Below are positions 8,035-17,667 of a stretch of DNA of 64,000 nt, in pieces (position 1 is the stretch's first letter; every line of letters starts with the position of its first letter). Location of the stretch: NCBI GenBank assembly GCA_028284925.1, contig JANQQT010000020.1, forward strand, positions 1 to 64,000, in the 5' to 3' direction. The DNA comes from Phycisphaeraceae bacterium. Lineage in GTDB: Bacteria; Planctomycetota; Phycisphaerae; Phycisphaerales; Zrk34. The position numbers and the translations under genes are program-made. The notes beneath the pieces were generated by a model. It saw only the letters and a program-made list of their open reading frames with translations, had not been told where the DNA came from and did no database searches.

Positions 8035-10122
8035 TTAATGGGCGGAGAGGAGACGGAAAGTTGAAAGTGTCTGCTGGAGAAGCGGGGTGGTTCGACGTTG
8101 GTCGGACTCGAGGGTTTCGTAATGGAGGGCGTATTGGATTTTGGAGGATTGGAAGACAGCATAATAGAGACGGATGGTGGGAGAACCGGCGCGGTAATTG
8201 AAGGTGACTTCGACTGCGTAGGCACTCTGGCCAGCGATCTGGGTCTGGTGGATCGGTTTGGTGACGACGAGGTTTTTGTATTCGCGTTTAGATGCACTGA
8301 GGACGGAATTGATGTGATCGCGGGTCGAGAAACGAGGGTTTATTTTGAAGTTTCGGACGGTGAGACCTGTTGGGGATGTCGGGGCGGGTTTAAGGTAGAG
8401 GGCATAACGCTTGTTGGAGATCTGACGATAGTTTGACGGGATGAGGATACGAAAGTCGAGAGACTTGTTGGTGTGGCGTATCCAGAATGTCTTGGTTCCG
8501 GGGCGGGTTGGTGTGCCGGGTCGAGAAGGGATGTTGGGGCCGGGCGGAACTGGTTTGCGTGGGATTGGTTTGACAGGAGTAGAGGGTCGAGAAGGATTGC
8601 GAACGATGCGGCGCGGTTTGATTCTTTGAGAGAGGAGCGTCCACTCCGTATTCGTGAAACGTGTTGGGCGATAGGTCTGGCCTTGCGGAGTGGCGATGGT
8701 GTACGTTCCGACGGGAAGATTTTGTACGGATCGTGATCCGTTGGGTTTGAAGGACGCGCGACCGGTTTTGACATAAAGGTAGGAGCCGAGGGCGAGTTTT
8801 CGGATGGCAACGGTGGTTCCGTCTAGGCCGAAGATGCCACCGGGAATGTAAATGTTTGTTCGACCGTGTTTTCCGGGTCCGGTGTGATTCCAGATGAGCG
8901 AGCCGTTGACCTGTACCGTAAGGGGTTGGGTGGTGGAACCGGATGAGCGAACGGTAAAGGTGGAATCGGGAGCGAGGTCGACTTCGTGTTGTGCATTGGG
9001 GTTGGAGGGATCGGGGAGTTCCATGGAGACATAGCCGGTTGGTCCGGTGGTGATGTGATCGCCTTCCCTTAGTTTGTCGCCTGTGCGAAGCGGTATCTTC
9101 TTGCCGCCCCTAGTGATGGTGACCTGGCCTATGACGGCGGTCGTTCTTCCGATATCCTTACCCGGTTTAACATCGGGCTTTCGGGGTGTCACGACGCGCG
9201 GGGCGGGACGGGGCACGGCAAGACGCTCAACGTTTTGGAGCATCTTTTCGGCAAGCTGTTTGGCGAGGGCGCGTTGTGCTCCGTGGCCATTCCATGTGAG
9301 CTGAGATTTACCGGTCTTTCGGGATTCGGAGAATGAGAATATGACCTCCGCCTGGCGCGTCCGGGATGCGACGAGGTCGTACTTGCCTTCTTTGGTTCGT
9401 CTTGGATTGTTGAGACTCTTGGCGGGATCGGTGATGTAGGGCCATTTGGGTTCATGCCCGGGCTGCGGCGTGACGGCCCATTTGACCTCGAAGTTAATCA
9501 CACCATCCTTGTAATTGGGAAGCCGGTAACTGAATCTGACATTTCGCTGCCCCTGCTTGAAGTAGGCGTGATTTCGATAACTGGAGTAGTGCGAGTGAAC
9601 AAGGCGGAATTTGCCAAGTGTTGGAGGTTGACCGGGTGCGACGACGATGGGATCCCAGGGTCTTGCCTTGGCCGCGATGGTGTTGAGTACCTGCTGTGCG
9701 AGAGGAAGGATTTGCGCGACAGTGACTTTCGATTTGGCTCGGTCGTTTATTTTGATTTCGACGCGTGCCTGTTTGGTGGTGGAATAGACGGCTGAAAATG
9801 TATCCATGATGTATGGGCCGTGGATGAATTCTTTTTGTTCGGCTCCGGGCTGGGCGTTGACGACCCATTTGGCAGTAAGGTAAAAGTCGGAGAATTTACC
9901 GTTGCCGACGATGTAATAACCTGCAGCGTTGATTTCGCCAGACTTTTTCGGCACGTAATAGTTGGGTGATACTTTGTTTGCTTTGAACTGACCGAAGCGT
10001 TTGGGCATGACGCCGCGATCGAATGAGGAGGGTTTGCGTTGGGCGAGGGAATTCGCCGGTAGAAGTAGCGTGAGGGCAAGGAGAATGAAGGTGGTATGAT
10101 TGGCTGGGGATTGGTTTAACAT
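8035..10122 (-). CDS. FecR-domain secreted protein, C-terminal gene of a tandem pair
   Basis: A roughly 695-residue protein with a signal peptide (hydrophobic run ending in ANSLAQ). After an N-terminal region of about 300 residues comes a FecR-like beta-rich domain (about residues 330-470). It begins TAVIGQVTITRGGKKIPLRTGDKL, here given only as positions plus the key phrase TGDKLREGDHITTG. A Pro/Arg-rich linker follows, then a C-terminal domain of about 140 residues that resembles the PsbP/MOG1 sandwich. I prefer ATG 10122 because an AAAGG ribosome-binding site sits 9 bases upstream; ATG 10131 is possible. It follows, in transcription order, a related FecR protein 48 bases upstream. No FecA or FecI partner is adjacent, so an envelope scaffold or sensor role is only a guess. 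Confidence 0.8.
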   Translation of the reverse strand: MLNQSPANHTTFILLALTLLLPANSLAQRKPSSFDRGVMPKRFGQFKANKVSPNYYVPKKSGEINAAGYYIVGNGKFSDFYLTAKWVVNAQPGAEQKEFIHGPYIMDTFSAVYSTTKQARVEIKINDRAKSKVTVAQILPLAQQVLNTIAAKARPWDPIVVAPGQPPTLGKFRLVHSHYSSYRNHAYFKQGQRNVRFSYRLPNYKDGVINFEVKWAVTPQPGHEPKWPYITDPAKSLNNPRRTKEGKYDLVASRTRQAEVIFSFSESRKTGKSQLTWNGHGAQRALAKQLAEKMLQNVERLAVPRPAPRVVTPRKPDVKPGKDIGRTTAVIGQVTITRGGKKIPLRTGDKLREGDHITTGPTGYVSMELPDPSNPNAQHEVDLAPDSTFTVRSSGSTTQPLTVQVNGSLIWNHTGPGKHGRTNIYIPGGIFGLDGTTVAIRKLALGSYLYVKTGRASFKPNGSRSVQNLPVGTYTIATPQGQTYRPTRFTNTEWTLLSQRIKPRRIVRNPSRPSTPVKPIPRKPVPPGPNIPSRPGTPTRPGTKTFWIRHTNKSLDFRILIPSNYRQISNKRYALYLKPAPTSPTGLTVRNFKINPRFSTRDHINSVLSASKREYKNLVVTKPIHQTQIAGQSAYAVEVTFNYRAGSPTIRLYYAVFQSSKIQYALHYETLESDQRRTTPLLQQTLSTFRLLSAH

Positions 10123-10170
10123 GTTTCGCATCCTTTGGATGAAACTTGAGTAGTGCTTTATGTGAATGAA

Positions 10171-12459
10171 TTACCCAGGCGGAGCTGCAAACTGGGTAGA
10201 GGATATGGCACGGAGCATATCAACGCGTATTTTCTTAGCCAGTGATTTGGGACAATTAGATTGGATGATGAGGAATTGCTTATCGGTTTTGATGATGTAG
10301 ATGTCGTAGTAGCGAAAGATCTTGCTGGAGGCGAGGAAGACGTAGGCGGAGGATCGAATGGCGGGCCTGCCATCGAGATAGGTGTGAACAGGTTTGTAGA
10401 ACGTTGAACCCGGGTTGGACTTTCGGGAGTTGGTGATGATCTGTTCATGACGTTGGGTAAGGGTTTGGGAGGTGGCGTTTTCAGCGAAAATGGAGATGTA
10501 GGCGTATGATTTGGTTGTCTTGTCGTAGTGATTGAAGCTAAGAGGGCGACGGGTGGACACCTTTTCACGTTTGAAATAACGGGGGATGTCCATGGCAATG
10601 GCGCGGTCGGAGGTGTGGTAACGAACGAACGTCGTTTTGCTCTTGTCAGGCGGAAGGGGATTTGGAGAAACGGGTTGGCGCGGGACAGGGTTGACAGGGT
10701 CGCGTCGCACGATGGGGCGCTGGCTTCGGACGGTTCGGGCGAGTCGATCGTATTGGCCGCGCGGGGTCGTATGTGGGTTGCCGACGTTGGAACGATTGAT
10801 GGTAATGGACTGACCGGGACGAAGTGAAACCGTGCGGTTTGTTTGATTCTCTCGAACGGTGATTTTGCCTGATTTGAGATGAAGATCGATTTTTCCTCGA
10901 AGACGATCGTATTGGGTCATGAAGTCCGTGCCTTCGATGATGATGGTGACATTGTTGATACGAAGATGGGAGGATTTTTGGTTGGGCAATTTCTTGCCGG
11001 TGACCCAGCGTGCAATTCCACCGACGAAGTTTGCGACACGTGTTTTGATGCCGGCGGCCTGGGTGACGTCGAATCGAATGGAGGATTCGGGACCGAGTTC
11101 AACCTGTGTGCCCTGCCCGGTGAAGGCTCCTCCAGAAGCGAGTTCGACAGAGGCATACGCGTCTTTACCGGTTTCGATGTTCTGGTGCAGATTGAGCGTT
11201 TGGCCCAGATGCAGTCGAAACGGGCGGGCATCGACGGGTCGCACGCCATAGACACGACCCGATGCAGCGGTGATTCGGGCGGCGGCCTGCGCGCGGTGGG
11301 GTTTGGGATTGGGTGTTTTGACCTTGAGATAACGGTCGAGATTGGAGTTAAAAATTTTTGTGTTTATCGAAGTGACCTGGGGTTTGTTGTCGTTGATGAT
11401 CGTGGCCTGCTGTCCTGATCGAAGCTTGATGTCGGTGTAATCGTTCCACATTCCCAGTATCTGGGCCGGGGTGGTCGCTCCCGATCTGAAGTAAAGGGTA
11501 TTGACACCGGCGGCATTGCCGATGTCCTTATCGCGGAGAATGAATTGCCCTCTTGTGATTGCGAATTTTTTCCCGCCGGCAAGTGTAGTGGCGAGTCCGC
11601 CTTTGCGCCACGGACGGAGGATATCTGCGTAGGTCCAGCCGTAGGATTGCTGGATGGTCATCCACGGGCCGAATTCGGCAATGGAGACGTATGAGTTTTC
11701 ACCGATGTAGAGTCTGGCGCTGGGAGCACGGGAGCGGGTGGCCGTGCCGTCGTTTTGAAAGAGCTGAATGGATAATCTTCCGCCGGGTTGGGTGACAAAG
11801 ACATCCCAGTTAAGGACGGGATCGCCGGCCTGGATATCTCTATATTTGAAGTTTTTCTTTTCGATGAAGCCCATGCCACCGACCTTTCCCTGTACGGCGA
11901 TGACGCGACCGATGACGAGGGGATCATCGGTGAGTGGTTTATTGGGCCAAGGGAGGGCGTGTTTCCGGACTTTGTCATAGATATTGGAAGCACGTTGGAC
12001 CCAGGTATGTTCTTCATCGCTATTTGTTGGGGCGGAGGTTTGGACGTCGACACGGACTTGATGGGAGGGGCTGTAGAAGACGAGATAGGGGCCTGTGTCT
12101 ATGACCGGTTTTGATAGCGTGGCCTGTTTAGTGCGATCGGCAGATTTCTGGACGAATTCGATTGAAACGGTGGCGGAAACGTGGCGGGACTTGGAGTCGG
12201 TGTATTTGAAGATTGCGCGTTGTCGACCGTCAGGAGAGGGGAAATACTCGATCGAACGTTTGGCATCGCCAAATGCGATGGGGGCGAAATCTTTGACGAA
12301 TCTGGGGATCGTATCGAATTGCTGGGCCTGGATGACAGGCATTGCGAAGGGGAACAAGAGAAGGGAAATGGTGAAAACCAGGACTACCGTGGATGAGGTT
12401 ACGGGGCATAAGGGCGCGTCGCTGGAATGCACGCGTGGGTGATGCTTTAGGGGCTGCAT
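10171..12459 (-). CDS. FecR-domain secreted protein with two FecR-like domains
   Basis: A 762-residue protein. ATG 12459 is chosen because a GGAG site lies nine bases before it. An N-terminal signal segment ends near VIQAQQ. Two FecR-like sandwiches are visible: one around residues 170-330 (VIGRVIAVQGKVGG, then GGRLSIQLF and LYIGENSYVSI) and one around residues 385-560 (ITAASGRVYGV, LGQTLNLHQNIETG, LRPGQSITIN). The C-terminal 150 residues match in outline the last domain of the following gene (YHTSDRAIAMDIP, then paired strands). The pair is probably one transcription unit and arose by duplication with domain gain or loss. Function is unknown; FecR domains usually sit in the periplasm and bind partners in signalling. 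Confidence 0.8.
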   Translation of the reverse strand: MQPLKHHPRVHSSDAPLCPVTSSTVVLVFTISLLLFPFAMPVIQAQQFDTIPRFVKDFAPIAFGDAKRSIEYFPSPDGRQRAIFKYTDSKSRHVSATVSIEFVQKSADRTKQATLSKPVIDTGPYLVFYSPSHQVRVDVQTSAPTNSDEEHTWVQRASNIYDKVRKHALPWPNKPLTDDPLVIGRVIAVQGKVGGMGFIEKKNFKYRDIQAGDPVLNWDVFVTQPGGRLSIQLFQNDGTATRSRAPSARLYIGENSYVSIAEFGPWMTIQQSYGWTYADILRPWRKGGLATTLAGGKKFAITRGQFILRDKDIGNAAGVNTLYFRSGATTPAQILGMWNDYTDIKLRSGQQATIINDNKPQVTSINTKIFNSNLDRYLKVKTPNPKPHRAQAAARITAASGRVYGVRPVDARPFRLHLGQTLNLHQNIETGKDAYASVELASGGAFTGQGTQVELGPESSIRFDVTQAAGIKTRVANFVGGIARWVTGKKLPNQKSSHLRINNVTIIIEGTDFMTQYDRLRGKIDLHLKSGKITVRENQTNRTVSLRPGQSITINRSNVGNPHTTPRGQYDRLARTVRSQRPIVRRDPVNPVPRQPVSPNPLPPDKSKTTFVRYHTSDRAIAMDIPRYFKREKVSTRRPLSFNHYDKTTKSYAYISIFAENATSQTLTQRHEQIITNSRKSNPGSTFYKPVHTYLDGRPAIRSSAYVFLASSKIFRYYDIYIIKTDKQFLIIQSNCPKSLAKKIRVDMLRAISSTQFAAPPG

Positions 12460-12599
12460 GGTGTGCGACTCCGTGGGGTGTAAAGAGATCACGAGCGTCG
12501 AGAAAGTATCAGATTAACCTATTGTACGTGGAGGGCGTAAGAATGTTACAAGGATTGGGCGAGATTGGTGATACGGATACGTGCATGTTAAGGTAGTCA

Positions 12600-12632
12600 T
12601 AAAAAACGCCCGTTTGGCAACGAGCGTGATGT
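12600..12632 (-). terminator. Rho-independent terminator of the 12657-14213 gene
   Basis: Read on the minus strand, ACGCTCGT and ACGGGCGT form an 8-bp stem with one G-T wobble around a six-base loop, followed by a run of six T residues. It lies about 30 bases after the stop codon. Confidence 0.8.
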
Positions 12633-12656
12633 TCATTTGAGATTGGATTTGCAGGA

Positions 12657-14213
12657 TCAGCCCTTCTCGATAAGGCGTCCTGACTGTTTTCGTTCTTCGT
12701 TATTGTATTTGTTCTTGAGGAAATCGCTGCCGCCGGTTGACTTTTTTTCGGTCTTTTTCCTTTCACGTTCGGCATATTTTTTCTTGAGATAGTCGCTGCC
12801 GCCAGATTTCTTTTCAGCGTTTCGTTGAGCTTTTTGTCTTTCACGTTCGGCGTATTTCTTCTTGAGGTAGTCATTACCGCTGGTTTTCTTTTCAACACCC
12901 GATTTGGCAAGACCTTCATCGGTGGACTTTGTGATTGCTTCCGCTGCGGCAATGTTCTTTAGGCGGCGCTGCTGAATTTCAGAGACAATGGCCGGGATAG
13001 AGCCCTTGGTATTGCTTCTCATCAATTCGCGAGCGACGACGACAAATTCGGCGGGCGTCATGTCGGCTTCCTTAATCAGGCCGACGAAATGCTCTTCTTT
13101 CATGGTCGCTTTGAAGTACTTGGCGTTGACGGCAATGAAGTCTTTGGAGGTGGATCGTCTTGATTTGGAGGATTTGGATTGGACTTGCTGGACGATGACG
13201 ATCTGCGCGCCGGTCTTTGAAAGGCCGGGTTCAGACCAGCGAAGGCCGGGCGCGGCAGTGCTGGTGGCGAATCCAATGAGGCGAAGTCGTACGCCTTCAA
13301 ATTTGGTCTGAAGTTTAATCGCTTCCTGTCTGGCTTTGTATCGGGTCTGGATTGCCTTCTCGACATCGGCGGCGGTGATGCGGGGTTTTTCACTGAGCCT
13401 TTGTCGGCTGGAAGAACTTCTTCGAACCGAACCTCGCGAGCCGCTGCCGTTACGGTCATATCGGTCGTAGCGTCGCATCTGCTCGTTCTTGCGTTTTATG
13501 GCTGCAATGCGAGCATTTTCAGCACGTACCATGGCCTGTCCTTTGGTCTTGGCAGACTTGATTTCACGCTGGATCTTTTCGGTATCGACGAGCCAGATGT
13601 TTGAGACGATCATGTCGTATGGTCCGCGTACTTGATCGACTCGAGCGGAATTGATGTGGCCGTATTCTCCGACACGAAATGTGCGGATTGATCCGACTGC
13701 AGCGATGGCTTCTTCGAGTGGGGGTTTGCTGGTGGTTTTCTTTTTCAGGTTGCCGCCAATGGAGGCGTATTTGGTTTCGGAGTTTTCATCGATGTACTTT
13801 TTGACAGTGATACCAGCGGAGCTGGGATAGAGTGGGTTGAATTTGAATGCCGGGTAGTATTTGCCATCGACATAGGCGAATTGTTTTGCGACGCGTGACC
13901 AGTTGAGTCGCCAGAATTTGAGTTCATCGCCGGTGAGCTTGACGGACTCGGCGGGCTTGATGGGAGTATCCGGTTTCTTGGGGTTGAGATTAACGCTGCC
14001 TTTGCTTGTCTTAGCAGAGGCTCCGTCGATAAGAGAGCCGGAGGCTTTCTGGGACTTTTCGACGAGTTTTTTGGCATCGTCGAGAGCACCTTTTTTGATG
14101 AGTGTGGAGTCGACAAGTTGTGCGGAGACGGGGCTTGAGACGAAGGCAAGTGACAACGAAAAGGCAGTGATGAGAGCGATTGACATGACGCTATTGGTGC
14201 TTTGAATTCGCAT
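12657..14213 (-). CDS. Secreted protein with three C-terminal Lys-rich repeats
   Basis: A 518-residue protein of no recognised family. Residues 1-31 are a signal peptide ending SPVSAQ. The middle is mixed and charged, with a Ser/Arg-rich patch around residues 250-270. The C terminus carries three tandem repeats of 23-26 residues (445-469, 470-492, 493-518). Each is built on the core S-G-x-D-[YF]-L-K-x-K-Y followed by Arg/Glu/Lys-rich helix. The ATG at 14213 is preceded by GAGG ten bases upstream. A terminator follows at 12600-12632. It is next to, but not clearly co-transcribed with, the FecR pair. The repeats may bind nucleic acid or acidic polymer; this is inference from charge only. Confidence 0.8.
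   Translation of the reverse strand: MRIQSTNSVMSIALITAFSLSLAFVSSPVSAQLVDSTLIKKGALDDAKKLVEKSQKASGSLIDGASAKTSKGSVNLNPKKPDTPIKPAESVKLTGDELKFWRLNWSRVAKQFAYVDGKYYPAFKFNPLYPSSAGITVKKYIDENSETKYASIGGNLKKKTTSKPPLEEAIAAVGSIRTFRVGEYGHINSARVDQVRGPYDMIVSNIWLVDTEKIQREIKSAKTKGQAMVRAENARIAAIKRKNEQMRRYDRYDRNGSGSRGSVRRSSSSRQRLSEKPRITAADVEKAIQTRYKARQEAIKLQTKFEGVRLRLIGFATSTAAPGLRWSEPGLSKTGAQIVIVQQVQSKSSKSRRSTSKDFIAVNAKYFKATMKEEHFVGLIKEADMTPAEFVVVARELMRSNTKGSIPAIVSEIQQRRLKNIAAAEAITKSTDEGLAKSGVEKKTSGNDYLKKKYAERERQKAQRNAEKKSGGSDYLKKKYAERERKKTEKKSTGGSDFLKNKYNNEERKQSGRLIEKG
12660..12881 (-). repeat. Three tandem coding repeats of about 70-75 bases
   Basis: These are the DNA copies of the repeats at the C terminus of the 12657-14213 protein. 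The plus strand shows three versions of cttgag[ga][at]a[at]tc followed by a gctgccgcc-type block, at about 12715, 12784 and 12863. The second and third are most alike, while the first has drifted. Confidence 0.8.
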
Positions 14214-14518
14214 GACTGGGTTACCTCATGACGTGGGAGGAGAGCAAGTTGCTACCGCCCTACCGTTGTTGGAGGAAACGGGAATTTTCCCGATTTTAGC
14301 GGATTATCAGAATTCTCTATCGTCATATTGTACTTGACGAGGGAGGAATAAACGAGGTTATGCAGCAGAATATTGGGGGAAAATGGGGCGTGGTTACATG
14401 AGGGATATGGGACAAAACGGGCAGAAATGTCCAATAAAACCAAGTTCCAACGATCCCAGCGTGGCGGGCATGTATGAGAAGGTCGAATTGGAGGATGCTC
14501 AGGCTAGGAACGATTGGA
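14214..14518. other. Intergenic region between the MFS gene and the repeat-protein gene
   Basis: About 300 bases with no supported gene. It must hold the promoter of the 12657-14213 gene and the 3' end of the MFS transcript. A 14-base palindrome, CGGGAATTTTCCCG at 14279-14292, is the only symmetric element I saw. It lacks a T tract, so it is not a standard terminator and could be a binding site. Confidence 0.4.
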
Positions 14519-16009
14519 TCAGGCTGTTCCAGCTTCGTTGGCTTCGGTAGTGGCCTGAGCGACATCGACATCGTCCACATCGTCGGCGTCTACGGAGTCG
14601 TCTTTGAAGAGGATGGTGAACAGAACAAGAACGGCGAGGGCACCACCTGCAGGGTAGAGCCAGACGGATTTCCAATCGATTAGCTGACTGGCGGCGAGAG
14701 CTTTGGCTTTCTTCTGTTTGTCTAGTCCCTTGTATTGCTCCTGAAGGGCCTTCCCGGCAGCGGAAAGCTCGCCTGTATCCGCCGATTTGGCCGTCTCAAT
14801 CTTCTTGTTGAGATCGAACATCTCGGTGGTCAGTTTGCCGACCTCCTTGCTGATCGCGACAGATTCGGCCGGAGTGTACTTTCCGACGATCATCCCCGAG
14901 AGTTTGGCTCCGAAAAAGAGACCGAGTCCGAGGGTCATAAGAACGAGAAAGCCCTGAGCCTGTCCACGGATTCTCTTGGGGGCAACTTTATCCACATAGA
15001 TTTGGCCTGTGACAAAGAAGAAGTCGTAGCAAATGCCGTGAAGAATGATTCCGCCAAGGACCATCCAGCGAACGGAGTCGTCAGCAGCCAATGAGAAGAG
15101 GCCATACCGAAGAACCCACGCGGCCATACCGATGGCAAGCATCCATTTCACACCAAACTTTGCAAAGAAGAGGGGCATGATGACCATGAAGATTACTTCC
15201 GCCATTTGGCCAAAGGACATGGTGAAGCCCGGATTTTCGAATCCCATTGCCCCGGCGAAGAGAGCGGTGAAAGAGTAGTAGGCGGCAAGGGGGATACAGA
15301 TGAGCGTTGAGCAAACCATAAAAATAAGAAAGCTCGGGCGTTTAAGAAGGACAATCGCGTCAAGGCAGAGAACATCCTTAAGGGTTGCTTTCTCGCCCTT
15401 CATGGGCGGCGGGGTGTGGGGGAGGGTAAAGCTGTATACACCCAGAACGATTGCAGAACCGCCTGCGATGTAGAACTGAAGAACAGAACCATCGGCTTTG
15501 AAGATCTTGCTGACGACGATGCCGGCAACGATCCAGCCGATCGTTCCAAAGACTCGAATGAGGGGGAACTGTTTCTCGCGATTGGTCATGTTGGCGAAGG
15601 CCAGGGTATTCACGAGCCCGAGGGTCGGCATATAGCAGAGCATATGGCCCAGAAGCAGCCAGAAGAGGATTGCGGAGGAGGGGGATTCGGCGGTGGTGAC
15701 ACTGGGGACGAGTAGCATAAGAACGCCGCCGGTGAGGTGGAGTACGCCGAGGACTTTTTCGGTAGCGAAGAAACGATCAGCGATGAGACCCAGGAAAAGA
15801 GGAGAGAGCATACCCGCAATCGGAGATACGGAATAGACGGATCCGACGATTGCGCTCCATTCGCCATCGCTCCACGCGACGGTGTAGATGTAGATTCCGA
15901 CGGTGACGTACCATGCTCCCCATACGAAGAACTGGAGGAACATCATAATCGAGAGTCTTGCGCCGATGCTTGAACCGGCGTTGGCGTTGATGGCGTTCGG
16001 GTCTGTCAT
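14519..16009 (-). CDS. Nucleoside:H+ symporter-family MFS transporter
   Basis: A 496-residue inner-membrane protein with about twelve hydrophobic segments. The start (LSIMMFLQFFVWGAWYVT) and the overall pattern resemble the nucleoside:proton symporter (NupG/XapB) family, which is common in planctomycetes. Helpful landmarks are FLGLIADRFFATEKVLG after helix 2, NREKQFPLIRVFGTIGW after helix 4, and DKVAPKRIRGQAQGF in the second half. A charged helical insert of about 70 residues (about 395-460) precedes the last membrane helix, and the C-terminal tail is acidic (DADDVDDVDVA). A GAGG ribosome-binding site precedes the ATG. The true substrate may be a nucleoside or a sugar; the assignment is to family level. 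Confidence 0.85.
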   Translation of the reverse strand: MTDPNAINANAGSSIGARLSIMMFLQFFVWGAWYVTVGIYIYTVAWSDGEWSAIVGSVYSVSPIAGMLSPLFLGLIADRFFATEKVLGVLHLTGGVLMLLVPSVTTAESPSSAILFWLLLGHMLCYMPTLGLVNTLAFANMTNREKQFPLIRVFGTIGWIVAGIVVSKIFKADGSVLQFYIAGGSAIVLGVYSFTLPHTPPPMKGEKATLKDVLCLDAIVLLKRPSFLIFMVCSTLICIPLAAYYSFTALFAGAMGFENPGFTMSFGQMAEVIFMVIMPLFFAKFGVKWMLAIGMAAWVLRYGLFSLAADDSVRWMVLGGIILHGICYDFFFVTGQIYVDKVAPKRIRGQAQGFLVLMTLGLGLFFGAKLSGMIVGKYTPAESVAISKEVGKLTTEMFDLNKKIETAKSADTGELSAAGKALQEQYKGLDKQKKAKALAASQLIDWKSVWLYPAGGALAVLVLFTILFKDDSVDADDVDDVDVAQATTEANEAGTA

Positions 16010-16168
16010 AAAACTGCCTCGATCTTGGGGTTTCGATGCCTAGCTGGAGGGGGGATATGGTATCAGGTTGGGGAAGATACGTCACGTGAAGATTGCTGGT
16101 TGGCTAATACGGAAACCGCCAACGCAAGAATTGCATGATATACATAAATATTGGTACAAACGGAAAGG

Positions 16169-17596
16169 TTATTTCTTGCCGAGTGAGCCAACGGGGCGGG
16201 TGTTGGTTTTAAGGGATTTGTCGAAGTCTTTGGCGAGTTTGGTGAGGCGGGCGACGATGTCGGGGTGTTGGGAGGCGATGTTGTTGCGTTCGCCGATGTC
16301 GGCTTTGAGATTGTAGAGTTGGGGGGCGGGTTTGGGTTGGGGTTTATGATTTTTGTTTTTGGGACGTCGGCGGCGGGGGCCGGTGAGGCGGAGTTTGTAG
16401 TTGCCTGCACGGACGGCTTCGAGGCGTGAGCCGCGGTAAAAGAAGTAGCCGGATTTTTCGTGGGGGGAGGTTGCGTTTTCGGAGAAAATGAGGGGGGAGA
16501 TGTCTTTGCCATCGATGATGTGATTGGGGCGCAGTTGGGCGCCGGCGAGGTTGGCGAAGGTAGGGAGAAGGTCGATGGTGGCGGCAACTTTGTCGCAGAT
16601 GGTGTTAGGTTTGATTTTTCCGGGGAAGCGCATGATACAAGGAACGCGCATGCCACCTTCCCATGTTGAGAACTTGCCATCGCGGAGTGGGCCGGCGCTG
16701 CCGCCGTGGTGTTTTTTGCTGAGCCAAGGGCCATTGTCTGTGGTGAAGACGACGAGGGTGTTCTTCTCGAGGTTAAGTTCTTGGAGATGGCTGAGGATCC
16801 GGCCAACGGAGGCGTCGATCTCCTCGATGGTTGCCTTATACGCAGATTTAGGATCCTTGACGAAGTTTTCATCGGCGACGAAGAGGGGGATGTGAGGCAT
16901 GGTATGGGGCATGTAGAGGAAGAAGGGTTTGGCTTTATTTTGGGTGATGAATTTGAGAGCTTGTTCGGTGTAACGTTTGGTTAGGGTGCGTTGGTCGGCG
17001 GGACGCTCGATGACTTTTTCGTTAAGCATGAGGGGGACGTTCCAGGGGGAGAAGTCCTTTTCGATCCATGCGCGATCGAGGGAACGGTTTTTGCCTTTGA
17101 CGGGGTCCATGTCGTTGGAGTAGGGGACGCCGTAGTAGATGTCGAATCCGTGGTTGGTGGGAAGGAATTTGGGGAGGTGGCCGAGGTGCCATTTGCCGAT
17201 GGCGGCGGTGGCGTAGCCTTTGGATTTGAGGAGTTTGGCGATGGTTTGTTCTTTGGGGTTGAGGCCTATTTTGTGGCGGGGGAAGAGGACGCCGGTGATA
17301 CCGACGCGGAGTGGGTAGCTGCCAGTAAGGAGGGCTGCGCGTGAGGCGGAGCAGATGGGAGCGGCAACGTAGAAGTCGGTGAACTTCCGACCTTCTTTGG
17401 CCATGCGGTCGAGTGCGGGGGTTTTTATGTTTTTGGATCCAAAGCAGCCTACATCGCCGTAGCCCTGATCATCGGTGAAGATGAGGATGATGTTGGGGGG
17501 TGTTGCGGCGGCGCAAGTGGAGGAGGCGGTGAAGACACTAAAGAAAGTCAGGGCGAGAATAAAGAGTGGCGTGAAGCGAAGCAGGCGCGAGTTCAT
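16169..17596 (-). CDS. Sulfatase (arylsulfatase type, exported)
   Basis: A 475-residue sulfatase of the alkaline phosphatase superfamily. The start is ATG 17596, preceded by AAAGGA and followed by a signal peptide ending near STCAAA. The metal-binding N terminus NIILIFTDDQGYGDVGC is present. The formylglycine motif is C82-S-A-S-R, where Cys82 would be converted to formylglycine by a maturase. GKWHLGH and TTDNGPW complete the active site. It would hydrolyse sulfate esters outside the cytoplasm, perhaps on algal or host polysaccharides. It lies 71 bases downstream of a second sulfatase on the same strand, so co-transcription is likely. Plus-strand G richness here is strand-wide, not coding bias. 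Confidence 0.93.
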   Translation of the reverse strand: MNSRLLRFTPLFILALTFFSVFTASSTCAAATPPNIILIFTDDQGYGDVGCFGSKNIKTPALDRMAKEGRKFTDFYVAAPICSASRAALLTGSYPLRVGITGVLFPRHKIGLNPKEQTIAKLLKSKGYATAAIGKWHLGHLPKFLPTNHGFDIYYGVPYSNDMDPVKGKNRSLDRAWIEKDFSPWNVPLMLNEKVIERPADQRTLTKRYTEQALKFITQNKAKPFFLYMPHTMPHIPLFVADENFVKDPKSAYKATIEEIDASVGRILSHLQELNLEKNTLVVFTTDNGPWLSKKHHGGSAGPLRDGKFSTWEGGMRVPCIMRFPGKIKPNTICDKVAATIDLLPTFANLAGAQLRPNHIIDGKDISPLIFSENATSPHEKSGYFFYRGSRLEAVRAGNYKLRLTGPRRRRPKNKNHKPQPKPAPQLYNLKADIGERNNIASQHPDIVARLTKLAKDFDKSLKTNTRPVGSLGKK

Positions 17597-17667
17597 GTTT
17601 GATCCTTTCGATTTTGAATTAGTGTATAAGCAAATCACACCTGCCGCCGCAACGCCCAACTCTCCCC

